NCBI GenBank assembly: GCA_034440615.1
Contig: JAOTOM010002702.1
Span: 1-64,000 of the forward strand
Direction: 5' to 3'
DNA: 64,000 bases
Source of the DNA: Ashinkailepas kermadecensis
Taxonomy: Eukaryota; Arthropoda; Thecostraca; Neolepadidae
Within the stretch, counting starts at the first letter, position 1. The number at the start of each line of letters is the position of its first letter. A program made the position numbers and the translations under genes. Shown piece by piece: positions 23,165 to 34,778 of the stretch. Below the pieces are notes generated by a model. It was not told the DNA's origin, did not search any database, and saw only the letters and a program-made list of their open reading frames with translations.

Positions 23165-23660
23165 TACCGTTAAAGTCATAAAAAGTGTTAAGGCTTAATA
23201 AGAGCCACAGGGGCCCATCTGGGTTAAGCCTATCTAGAAAAGGTACTAGAAATGTACATACTCTCACCCCAATCAATCCCTTATCCAAAGTTCCTAGGTA
23301 GCTATATATCCCAGCCTATCTAGCACCATTCACTTGCTATTGCATAACACCCTCAACAATTACAAGCTCGTCCCATCATACCCATTGTGCTACCATAGAC
23401 AATCTCATCAGTATCACATGCCAAAGGAAGTTGCTGAATCCACTGCTAGGTACGCCCTATATAAAGTTAGAAAGCATTTAGACTTAATAAGAGACTCACT
23501 TGCTATTGCATAATACACTCAACAATTACAAACTTCTCCCATGATACCCACTGTGCTACCATAGACAATCTAATCAGTATCACATCCTGATGGAAGGTGC
23601 TGAATCCACTGCTAGGTACACCCTATGCAAAGTTATAAAGCATTTAGACTTAATAAGAAC
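23165..23660 (-). repeat. LINE 3' UTR fragment with ~170-bp tandem repeats, in P intron 1
   Basis: It repeats 18,333-18,690 closely (AAGGCTTAATAAGAGCCACA and following), including the CR1 3' tail. It then continues through two tandem units of about 170 bases (CACTTGCTATTGCATAACAC to CTTAATAAGAGACT). It is a 5'-truncated second copy of the same LINE family, or its satellite-like 3' UTR. Confidence 0.8.
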
Positions 23661-25226
23661 ATTTTAAGTTCAGAATAGACATGGAGTTGTTTGACAACAC
23701 TGCTTGTGTTTTGTGCATAGCTGGTGGTATTTGGTGTATAATTTTATTGGTGAGATCCATTAGATCTTACTGGTATGAACTAATGGGCGCAAAATGACCA
23801 AAGCAGTCGACGTGCCCTAAAGCACAAATTCACAACCACTGGTATGAACTAGGCATTTTATGCTATCATTGCCTGTTAGGTTCAGCTATAAAATTTAATT
23901 CTGGATTTGGGAATGTGTGGAAGGAAGGAGCCATGTCTCTAACAGTTCTAAATTCCTGAATACTTGTCTTTTCCATGTAAAAGATTTAGTTTCAAAATGA
24001 TAGTCCTCATATTGAGGATTGATAATCAGGCTCCAAGGTGAGGGATGAATGTGGTAAATCTGATTAGAGTTCTAGGGCACTGTCAGCCAATGCCAGGGTA
24101 GGCAAGCTCCGATTAGCTTTGCAGATGAGTGGGACAGGTTCTTTGGCTTCCGGAAATTATATTGGAGGGACGGGCTGCACTTATTTGACAAGACGTTGCA
24201 CATGCTGAAAAGGGAATACAAGTGTGTCTTTCAGGGAAAATAGACTTGATAGCTGATAGGGTAGAAGAGACAGTGGCATCTCACAGATTTGTAAATTTTG
24301 ATATGCCTGGCAATATAACCTCACATTTAGCCAACAGGGATAGTTGTAGTTAAAAGTTGCAGAGTAGTAATTCATCGAGAAATGAAGGATTCTGAACATG
24401 ACTCAGCCAAAACAGGTGCATCATGTTCAATGCACTCTCAGTATTTTATGAAAACTTGCTGATTTTCAGTGATATTTCCAATGAAGAACCATATTTTGTT
24501 TGCATTAGTGAAGCATGGGTTGGCCAATGATTTTGCCTCTAGCTCTACTAGTTTGTGAGTTGTAAAGCACCAATAATTATTCATCAATATAAATTCCGAA
24601 GTTCTACATGTGTACATGATTGTTGATGCCACCACAATATACAGCAAATAAATACATCTGATTTTGAAAATATTAATTTAACAATGCTTTCTACCTTTTG
24701 CAGGTTAATTGAAAGCATACATTTTACTTGCCAAATGTGTTGAAATGTATGACAAATGTCTAAAAGGTTACATCACATATATTATAGTTTTATACTAGCT
24801 TGATTTGGATCACTTCAAAAGGTCAGGATATTTGTAGTGGTGCACTCTTTGCTTAGCTTATCTGATCGTGATCTCCTACCTCATGCATCTTTTTAAACAA
24901 ACTGACATTTATTAGACAATAATAAATGAAAACAAATAGTTTTAATCTGAAAGGATATGTTGTCCATCTGTGCTCACAAGCAGTAATAAATTATTTGTGA
25001 AATAGGGTGGAAATACCACTTTCTGAACACTCAATCTACATCCTTCTCCAAGAAGTATCGACATCCCGTTCCTTGATGCGTGCTTATGAAGCCTTCATGT
25101 CTTCTTTCTAACAGTATCTTGTTTATATGTGCCATGTTCATGCTCTCCATAAAAAATGGTGATGCACAAACATTTTGCAACTCAATTTCAGGTAAAGGGA
25201 TTACCTATAATGTGGTATGGCATTAC
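23661..25226. other. P element intron 1, proximal part
   Basis: AT-rich and non-coding. A diverged SINE/LINE tail (GGGCGCAAAATGACCAAAGC) lies at about 23,785. Nothing else is recognised. Confidence 0.5.
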
Positions 25227-28200
25227 AATACCAGCAGGGGTGTCGATTTTTGAAAAACATTGCGGGGGCCGAAGTGCCAACGCACTAGACCCCCCCAAAA
25301 AAAAAACTCGTCGGATTTAGCCCACTATATTTTCGGATCTCAGAAATTCCGATTTTTTATCCGACGATGTGTATGTTTATGTTTATTCAGCATCCTCACC
25401 AACGGGGAAAATCGTCCAATAACTGGTGAAGTCACATAATTAAAAGAGCAGTGCTTAGTACATGTCAACATAACAACTCTGAGTAATAGCATGCGACTGC
25501 CGTGCCATATAGTGGGCTCGGATCTATCGTCACCGTCACCGTCACCGTTACCCTCCTCCTCACTCCACACACCAACAAACACACACCGGCTTAAATACAA
25601 ATACTTCAGCGATCAGATGCAGGCTAAAACACACCGGCATTGATGGAGCATCAGAGCACAGCAGACCTGAATAGTAATGACGGTGGGTGAAAGTATTTCA
25701 TTGGTGCCTGACATTAGGGAGGGAAACGTTTCCCTTCAGTACGCCACTGCGGCTGCTCAACGTGTTTTTTTCCACAGATTGCACGATCGAGAGTAGATTG
25801 CAGCTTGCACATCAGTTCCTTACAAGTGTCAGCAATACATTTCCTTCATGTGCTTTAAACATGATTCAAGAAAGCACTGTCATCGATTTTAAACTTGCAA
25901 AAAGAGTGGGCCGCCTGGTGTTTTGAGTGCTATTTGAGTGAATTTGCTGTCTTGTTAGTGAACTGACCATTTATTGAGATATAAGTACTTTAACTTTGCC
26001 TGCTTCTATCATGAAACATTTGTCATGTTCCAATACATCAGAAATCATCAGAATAACTTCTTGTCCACAAACCGTTGCATGCATTTCTATGAATTTTTCA
26101 TATTTATTAACACTAATGATGTAGATCTGATTTGCAAATTTATTACCGAAAATATCATCAGCACAGGATTCCATTCCTGAAAATATAGTACTTTCAACAT
26201 GTTATTGTTCTTTTACATTTCAACATGTTAAGTTGGGTTACATTTTTATTGTAAAAAAATACATTGCTTGAAATTTTTACAACTTGATGTTTTGGTTTTG
26301 TTTTTCTCCAAAGGGAGGGTAGGCTAGGTTAGGTTAGGTTATGTTGCATTTCTTTTGATTTAAAAAGAATAGCTTATCCTATGACACCTAATTCAAAGCC
26401 TTTTTTGTTGTTATTTTGCTCACAACCTGAAATGTAGGCATTTGTATAGAAAATGAGTGGTCCCATAATTTGGGTCACATTCATAAACATTGCATTGAAA
26501 TGATACATTCCACGAATTCATAAAACACCTTAAAACGCAACTTTACCAAAATGAGCAGTAACATCATGTTCATCACATTCTTAAACATTGCATTAAACAA
26601 ATCAAGAAATCAGAAATTGCCTTAAGCTGTAAATTTACCAAAAGGTGTGCCAACACCTGGACGGAAATGCAACACTAGGTGCCCCAATCCAGGACAGAAA
26701 AAGCACCAGGTGCAGTGGAGTGAAAATATTAATAAAAGTAAACTAAAAACAGCCCTTCTTGAAGACATACGTGATAGTTATGTGATATTAAAATGGAAAC
26801 CCTGAGCACAAATCAGAAAAACGCATGGACTGGACTTTAGGCGCTGTAATTTTTGTACCTGAAATTTTTTATTTGGATGTTCTTGTTCAAGCTTACCTGC
26901 CTACTTCTTCAACTACTGTTCCTTTGGGAATTAAATAGCAGCAGGCTATTTATTCACTATTTAAAATCACACCAATATGCAGATACATCAGAAAGTGCGA
27001 AGTACAAAAAACGAATCAGTACGTCACATGAGATTGGGCTACGGATTAAACACTGCGCGCAATTGCATCAAGAATGTCTCACCTCCGTCACATTTGTCGA
27101 CTGCAACCTCAAATTTAGACTTTAGGCGCTGGAATTTTTGTAAATGGAATTTTTTATTTGGATGTTCTGAGAAACGCCCACCACGATTTGTGGCATTTAT
27201 TGCGCGCAAGTGTCTATCAAGGCTCTCCAGACACATTTGGTGATGGGCTTTGACCTTATATAACTTACAAGCAGGTGTTTGTCACTTCTGCAGCCGCCAC
27301 AGGCCCATATTTCTGAGCTGTGACGTCACGAGTGCGATTGCCAGGCTGCGCCGAATTTCTCCACCGAATTTGGAATATGCCCGATTTCTGCTCGGGTGCG
27401 TCAGTAAATAAGCCTCGGTAAAGCGACGATGAACTATGTACCGCGTTGCCAAGGATTAAGGTTGCTTTTATGATGTAAGTCGTGCTTCCAAATTGGAAGG
27501 AAATCCAACTCCTTTGTTTTTGTTTCCACAAAGTTGTCAATTTTACAGCAAAGGGTGGAGAGTCAATCCACTGTCCAATTCAAATCTGTTTCATTTCAGT
27601 ACAAAATGTGCTGGTTGGCATCAACTAAGCTACGTAAGTTGCATGGTGTTTTTTCTTCTTTTTTTCTTTAACTTTCTTCTCAGCATAAAAATAGCATGTT
27701 ATTGGGGGGGAGCAAATCAACATTGAGGGGGCCAAGATCAAAATTGGTGGAGCAATGGCCCCCACAAAAGGATACAAATCGACGCCCCTGCTTTGGAGAT
27801 AAAATAGAAACCAAAATTAAGCGAGGTACATTTCGAAAATTTTATAAATTGAACAACCGAACCCAACCTAACCGAACCTAACGTCAGCTCCTTTTGAAGG
27901 AAAATTTCCGATTTAATTTTGTTTGAATTTTTGTAAAAAAATTTCGAAGTTCAGCATCTAAACTAGCCTAACCTAGCTAAACCGGTATTATTGTGCTTTT
28001 AGGTGGTAACAAGACAAGTTTTTACACACATTTAATTCCATATAGCAAACAAATGGGTTAGATTTGGCTAAGTTGGGTTAGTTTAGGCTTTCCAAGTGGG
28101 AAAACTCTTCAAAAAATTCCCAAAAAAGTTTCCCCCCAAAATTTCGAATTAAGTGGTAACCTTGCAGTTTAAGGTGTTTTTTTTCCTTTTTTAAATTTTT

Positions 28201-28589
28201 TTCTGCAGAATACCATGTTTATGAAGGTGACTAAGATGATTGGATCCACTTATTTTCTTTGTGAATGCTTACTTTTCAGGTTGTGAGCAAAATATTACCA
28301 AAAAGGGCTTTGAGTTCGGTAACATAACATAAATATAAATGTTTTTTTTTTAATGCAACAAAACCTAACCTAACCTAGCCTAACCTATCGTTTGAGAACA
28401 AAAAAATAAACAAAATAAAAATGTCAATTAATTTATTTTCTGAAAATTCTCAACCTTAATAAAGAAACCTAACCCAACCTAACCTAACCTAAGCTGCTTT
28501 TGAAGAAAACAAAAGTCTGAACATGTTTGTTTTTTGTTTTTTAAAAACTTTTTGGTATTATTGTGCTTTAAGGAACAAGGAAAGTGTTG

Positions 28590-28655
28590 TGGGCGCTGTA
28601 TGACCAACGCAGTCAATGCGGCCGTAAGCCCAAATAACTAACCAACCAACCAAGA
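28590..28655 (+). repeat. SINE/LINE 3' tail in copy C
   Basis: GTGGGCGCTGTATGACCAAC then a CGGCCGTAAGCCCAAATAAC-type tail and CCAACC repeats. Near-identical flanks (AAGGAAAGTGTT, AAGAAAAGTGTT) suggest a TSD. Confidence 0.65.
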
Positions 28656-30743
28656 AAAGTGTTTACACACATTTGTCACCATAAAGCAAACAAATTGGTT
28701 AGGATTGCTTAGGGTAGGTTGGTTTAAGTCTTTCAGTTGGACAATTTGTCATTTTTTCCAAATTAAAATTAAATATATTTGCACCGAAAATAAGTGGTCC
28801 CATCGTCTTAGTCACCGTCATGAACATGGTATTCTGAAGAAAAATTAGAACAAACAAAAAATCACCTTGAACTGCAAGTTTACCAATCATTTTTTATTCA
28901 ACAGCAACTTAAAATAGGTTAGGTTCGGCTTGGTTAAGTTCTTTAAACTTTGAAAAATGAAAATTGAAAAATGCTATAACTCTCTCATGCGCAGTGAAAT
29001 TGAAACACGCCTAATGCTACCAATATCTGCAATATAAGAGAAAAAAGCTATGACGTCACCAAATCTTGAAGGCGAATTTTGGTGTACCTTCTAAGGTAAT
29101 AGTATCGTGGGGGGGGGGAATTTAATGCCGCTACAGGCCTTGGCCGCTACCAGACACTGGTCTTGTATGACTCTTTAGGGTTTGTTTAGGAAGTCATGTG
29201 TGGCAATAGCTTACTAACCATTGTTTTCTTCAGGAATATCAATTATAATGAGGTGTCTATACGGCTTCTTGCTGACTTTGCTCTCGTGTTTTCATGGGCT
29301 GGCAGATTGGCTCAAACGTGGCTTTTGTTGGTTCAGTTTGAGATTGGGTAGCCCCATATCAATATCAATGCACATTGTCATTGGGTATGTAGGTAGGTAG
29401 GTACCTTGGTAAATATCAAGCTGATGGTGTGATGGGTAGGTTGCTGAATATAATTATAGTTTGTATACCCACAATATCAATGATAACCATGATTTGCATG
29501 CAAGTTTGACAATGACTGGAAATTGAGAATGGAATTAATGATGTTCAAGCTCCATATGCATGTGGTTTTACCATTGGTGGTGTGTACCAACATCAGTATG
29601 ACCATGCAATTGTTGTTTAGTTGCTTAGCGGATTTTTTCTTCAGACAATCTGGTTTAAAATGCATTAGCATTGTTTATTTCAACATTTTATGATGTAAGC
29701 TGTACTTCCACAGTGGAGGGAAATACTGCTATTTTGTTTGTTTTTTTGCACAAAATTTTACATTTTTCAGCAAAAGGTGGAGAGTCAGTCCACTATCTAA
29801 TCCAAATCTGTTTTTATTCAGTACAAAATGTGCTGGTTAACATCAATCTTTCTAGTTAGCATGATATTTTTTCATTTTTTCCCTTTAGCTTTCTTATCAG
29901 CATAAAATAGCATAGGTTATTGGGGGGGGGCCAAATCAACATTGCGGGGGCCAAGATCAACATTGGTGGGGCCATGATCCCCACAAAAGGATACAAATCG
30001 ACCCCCCTGGTAGTCCTCCATTTTGTCGAGAAAAAATCATGTAACGTGCAAAACTATATGGGCAATGCATAAACTTCGCACGTCGCATGCGCAGCCCCAC
30101 CCCCACCAAAACTACAAATTATTTTGTGGAGGAGCAAAGTAAAATTAAAACCATTTAGACATGTCCCCATATCAGCCCCCGCCTTCAGCACCTAAAATAT
30201 CACACAAACTATAACGTAAAATTCCCTTAACGTAAATGTTCACCTGCCTGCACCTTGATAGCAAACACTCGCTATTATAGACAGGCATGTAACGTACTCG
30301 CTTTAGAGGCGGCGCAAATGACCTTTATGGTCCGGCACGCCTAAAAAATCACTCTCCCCCCCCATGCGCAGCGAAATTGGAACATGCCTGATGCTACCAA
30401 TTTCTGCAATATATGAGGAAAAAGCTGTGACGTCACCAAGGCTTGAAGGCTAACTTTGGTGTATCTTTTAAGGTTTGCTTTGGAAGTCATGTGCGCCATA
30501 ACTTAGTACATATTGCTCAGGAATATCAATTATAATGCAGTGTCCATGCAGCTTATTGCTGAGTTTTGTCTTTCATGGTGTCATAAGCTTGCAGATTGGC
30601 TCACACATGGCTCTCGTTGGTTCAGTTTGAGACTTGGATTCCCCATATCAAAATTGAATGCATGCATATGGATCTATTTGAAGAGGTACTGATGATCTGA
30701 AGCCACTGCGATGGTCTCATGGCAGTTTCACGCTGCACTGAGT

Positions 30744-31927
30744 CACTGGCGGATCCAGGGGGGGGGGGCATTCCGGCCATGGCCCCCCCAAGCGCTTCAA
30801 AGGGGGGGCATAGTATCTTTTGGCCCCCCCCCCGCAACCAACGAAAGTAAACTGAATTAAAATGCAGTAACCTTTGCTGAGGTTATAAATAGCGTTCCGG
30901 GTGAAATAATCTCCAATTTTACAGGTATTTTTTATAATTTTTTGGAAGCACAATATGGTAGCATAGTAGATTCTGACATATCGAGGGTTGTATGCTGTTG
31001 AAGTTCTGCTTACAGCAAGAGATGACGAAATCAGCAGTTTCATTATTCCTTCGTCAGATAGGTTCATGAAGTTTGTTTAGCCAGTAACGGGCAAGTGGAC
31101 CCAGTGTGCCAGATTTCGAAAGCGGAATTTGAACAGGATGTTTTGTGCCAGTGACCAGTTGAGCTCAGTTGAGCAGCATGTTTCGTATGTTGGTGTTGAG
31201 GTTGGTAAGATGAACAGACAGGCTGCATTGACTGATTTTTTCAAGAAGAATAGCAAAAGGAGGTATGTATTTACACTGGCGGATCCAGGGAGGGGCCATT
31301 CCGGCCATGGCCCCCCGAAGCGCTTAAAAGGGGGGCCATGGTGTCTTTTGGTCCCCCCGAAAACAACAGAAGTCAACTAAATTAAAATGCAGTAACCTTT
31401 GCCGAGGTTAAAAAGTAGCGTCTGGATGAAAGAAGCTCCAATTTTAAATAAATACAAAAATTGTTTGGAAGCCAGTGTGGTAGCATAGTAGATTCTAACA
31501 CACATCGAGGGTTCCATGCTCTAAGTTCTGCTTACAGCAAGAGTTGACAAAATCGGATCCGCCAGTGTGTACACGTGCATGAACGTTGACGTGGTACAAG
31601 ACGTTGAACGAGAACGTGAACGTTTTGGTAAGCAAGAACACAAATCCGGTAACTTAGAAACGGTGGAGGTAGGCTGGGGCCCCTACACAGGAAACTATGT
31701 TGTCAATTATTATTATTTTCTTCAGATGGGCCCCTTTGCCAAATAGTGGTCGAAATCCGGTGCTTTTAACAAAAAATAGCGGGAGATGGGGCACCCTCCA
31801 ACTCCGTTCGACTCCTCCGCTGATGTAATTCCTAGGTACGCCACTTGGGGAGGGGGAGGGGAGGGGCTGACGCCGAAAACCGAAAGTTGCCCCCCCCCCC
31901 CAAACCGGTGGGCTAGATCCGCCAGTG
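30744..31927. mobile_element. hAT-like element, CACTGGCGGATC termini, 8-bp TSD
   Basis: It lies between perfect copies of CACTGAGT (30,736-30,743 and 31,928-31,935). Ends are CACTGGCGGATCCAGG and, inverted, CACTGGCGGATCTAGC. It is composite: a second left terminus starts at 31,273 and repeats much of the first 300 bases, and another inverted terminus sits at about 31,554. The 31,273-31,927 half is the inverted equivalent of the element at 62,668-63,317. A short exon relic lies inside (31,129-31,262). Confidence 0.85.
31129..31262 (+). pseudogene. Possible transposase exon 1 relic with a PCNA-binding-type motif
   Basis: The frame reads MFCASDQLSSVEQHVSYVGV, then EVGKMNRQAALTDFFKKNSK and RR before a donor-like GTATGT at about 31,263. 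QAALTDFF fits the PIP-box pattern Q-x2-[LIM]-x2-F-F. Such short basic PIP-like N-termini are known in several hAT-type transposases. No downstream exon is present. The function is inferred from the motif alone. Confidence 0.5.
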
Positions 31928-34329
31928 CACTGAGTCATATGTAATGTTGCAACATCGTCCGGTTTCCCGATGGGCGAATAAGTCGTATCTCTGTGACTGT
32001 TTGTGACGTCATCAAAACGTTGCATCCATATCCAGTGGTATATTTGAACAGTGCGACATTTCCTGCCGATATGCGGCACATTCGGTTACATATCTAGTGT
32101 AAACAACGCTATGGCAGAAAGTAAAAGAATATCCACATTGTCACTGGGCATGTAGGTACCTAGGTAGGCACCAGGTAAATATCAAGCTGATGGTGTGATG
32201 GGTGGGCTGTTGAAGATAATTCTAGTTTGTATATCCACAATCTCAATGATAACTGTGATTGTTGTTCACTGGTTCACTCACTGGTATGCAAGTTTGACAA
32301 TGACTGGAAAGTGAGAATGGAATGAACCTTATTCAAGCTCCATATGCATGTGGTTTTGCCATTGGTGGTGTATACAAACATCAGTATGACAATGCAATTG
32401 TTGTTTTGTGGCTGAACATTTTTTTTGTTGAACAATCTGGTTTAAAATGCATTAGCATCAGCTATTCTTAACATTTTATGACGTAAGTTGTCCGGTATTA
32501 TTCAAGAACTAGGTAAAATGCGATTTTTGGGGAATTTTTTTTTTGAACACATTTTAATGTAAAAATCATGATGCGACCACTCATTCTCTCCGCAAATGAT
32601 TACTTTTCAGTTGCAAACAAATACACGACTATAATCTTCGCTCTGCAAACATAGCACATCGCGTATAATTATCCGTACCTGGTGTGTCACAGACGTGATA
32701 AAGAAGACATTCAACACTTCAGGCACTCGATTTGATACTCTTTGACATCGAAAACCTTATGTTTCTGCCTTAATTCGACATTATCTCCAAGAATGCATAT
32801 ACTCGCAACACGCCGCGCCAGCCACCGTCGATAAGGGTGGCGTCGACATTCCTTGCGATGCTGTATTATTTTATTTAAATATATTTGATAAATATAATAA
32901 TAATATATTTGATGACGTCATGGACGAAAAATTTGTTTCGGATAATTCTGGTTTTCCGGTTAGGTTAGGTTAGGTTTGGTTAGATTATATTATGATATAA
33001 TATATTTTATATATTATGTTACGTTATCTTAGTCTAGGTTAGGTTAGGTTAGGTTATTTTATTTTGTTGTATTATTTATATATTCATATTCAATTTTTGA
33101 ACTCTTGACCGTAAGCAGAACACGGCAGTGTAATAATGGCTTAATTGTGCAGTTGTTCATTGTCGCTGACTTAAAAGTAATCATTTGCGGAGAAAATGAG
33201 TGGTCGCATCATTATTTTTACGTTAAGATACCCTGTATTAAAAAAAAAATCCAAAAAATCGCATCTTACCTAGTTCTGGAAATTTACCAGTTGTCCTTCC
33301 ACAGGGGAGGGAAATCCAGCTATTTTTTTTGCACTCAATTTTGAATTTCATAGCAAAAGGTGGAGAGTCAGCCCACTATGTAATCCAAATCTGTTTCCTT
33401 TCAGTACAAAATGTGCTGGTTAACATCAACTACATTTTCTATGTACCTAGCAGTCTTTTTTTCTTCTTTTTTTCCTTTCACTTTTTATCAGCATAAAAAT
33501 AGCATGGGTTATTCAGGGCAGGGCCCAAATCAACATTGGGGGGGGGGGGCAAGATCAACATTGGTGGGGCCATGGCCCCCACAAAAGGATACAAATCGAC
33601 ACCCCTGCTGGTGTGTACAAACATCAGTATGACCATGCAATTGGTGTTTAGTTGCTTAGCAAATTTTATTTCAGAAAATCTGGTTTAAAATGCATCAGCA
33701 TCGCTAATCTCGACATTTTATGATGTAAGCTCTACTTCCACAGTGGAGGGAATTTCGGCTATTTTGTTTACTTTTGCACACAATTTTACATTTTTCAGCA
33801 AAAAGTGGAGGGTCAGTCCACTATCTAATCCAAATCTGTTTCTTTTCAGTACAAAATGTGCTGGTTAACATCAATGTTTCTACTTACCTAGCATGGTGTT
33901 TTTCATTTTTTCCCTTTAGCTTTCTTATCAGCATAAAATAGCATAGGTTATTGGGGGGGCCAAAATCAACATTGGGGGGGCCAAGATCAACATTGGTGGG
34001 GCCACGGCCCCCACAAAAGGATACAAATCGACGCCCCTGAATACCAGTTTATAGCATAGGTAATATTCTCCTTATCCTGAATATAGCTCTTCCAAAATTA
34101 TGAACCTCAAAACAAATGATAAAGGCACAGTCATAAGTACACCTTGGCTCAGATTTCAGTCTGAAAGACATGAAAAGCATTTTAAATGACACTAATTTCA
34201 TGGCAAATTTTGACATCCTATTGTGCTTGGTTCGACATCTCACACCTAATGAAAAACCATTATTTTAACACTGCTCACAAGTCACCCTTCAGTAGCAAGA
34301 TAAATTTCCAGCTTATGCTACTCAGCTTG

Positions 34330-34491
34330 TTACGTGGCCAAAGAAACGTGGTGACATTAACCATTTTATGTATTCCCCCAGGAGTACTGGGGCCACTGTT
34401 GTTCATTGTATTTTTTTTAATAGCGTTAACAATTTCCTACACAGTAGTTTTGCAATTCACTGATGTTTTGAAAGTCTACGAGCAATTATAG
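34330..34491 (+). pseudogene. Decayed LINE reverse-transcriptase fragment in P intron 1
   Basis: The frame reads IPPGVLGPLLFIVFF and VVLQFTDVLKVYEQL, matching the GVPQWSVLGPLLFIIYVN and FADDLKTF blocks of the LINE at 19.5 kb. The catalytic FADD has decayed to FTDV. About 55 codons remain. Confidence 0.75.
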
Positions 34492-34778
34492 GACACATTT
34501 ACAAATGCTGTCAATAGCATGACCCAAACCAGGATATAAATCTAATTTTGTATGTAGGATAGGCCAATATCCCATTGCACCCAGCATATTTCATCAAGTC
34601 ACACCTCTGCATAAAATGTTTGGAGTAATAAATATATACATGCATCATACAAAAGCAAAGAAGTTTTCAGACAGATTTCAATTTCAGAAATAAATTCCTA
34701 TGCAAATATGTGTGATGAGTTATCGTGTAAATAATTTCACATTCCATTCTCAGAAATAACTTTGGCTTTTCATTTCAG

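Larger units (their letters stand above)
25235..34039 (-). mobile_element. Large hAT-like non-coding transposon, copy C, inside P intron 1
   Basis: It begins CAGGGGTGTCGATTTTTG and ends CAAATCGACGCCCCTG. Perfect 8-bp TSDs AATACCAG flank it (25,227-25,234 and 34,040-34,047), fixing the element at 8,805 bp. It is inverted relative to A and B. It lacks their 10.4-11.3 kb minisatellite: the sequence jumps near 25,800 to what is 9,590 in A. Extra internal termini occur at about 27,791, 30,008 and 33,608. It carries TTAGG arrays (32,950-33,060) and a 1.18-kb inserted element. No transposase is encoded, so it would depend on an enzyme supplied elsewhere. Confidence 0.9.

Noticed and set aside
18333..23660. 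LTR retrotransposon, because similar sequence lies at 18.3 and 23.2 kb
   Set aside because: The two segments are LINE 3' UTR sequence. The coding core is a non-LTR element with endonuclease and FADD, and there are no TG...CA ends or primer site.
27281..27470. Separate inserted element in copy C near 27.3 kb
   Set aside because: The sequence is absent from A and B, but I found no termini or TSD, so it may be lost from A and B instead.
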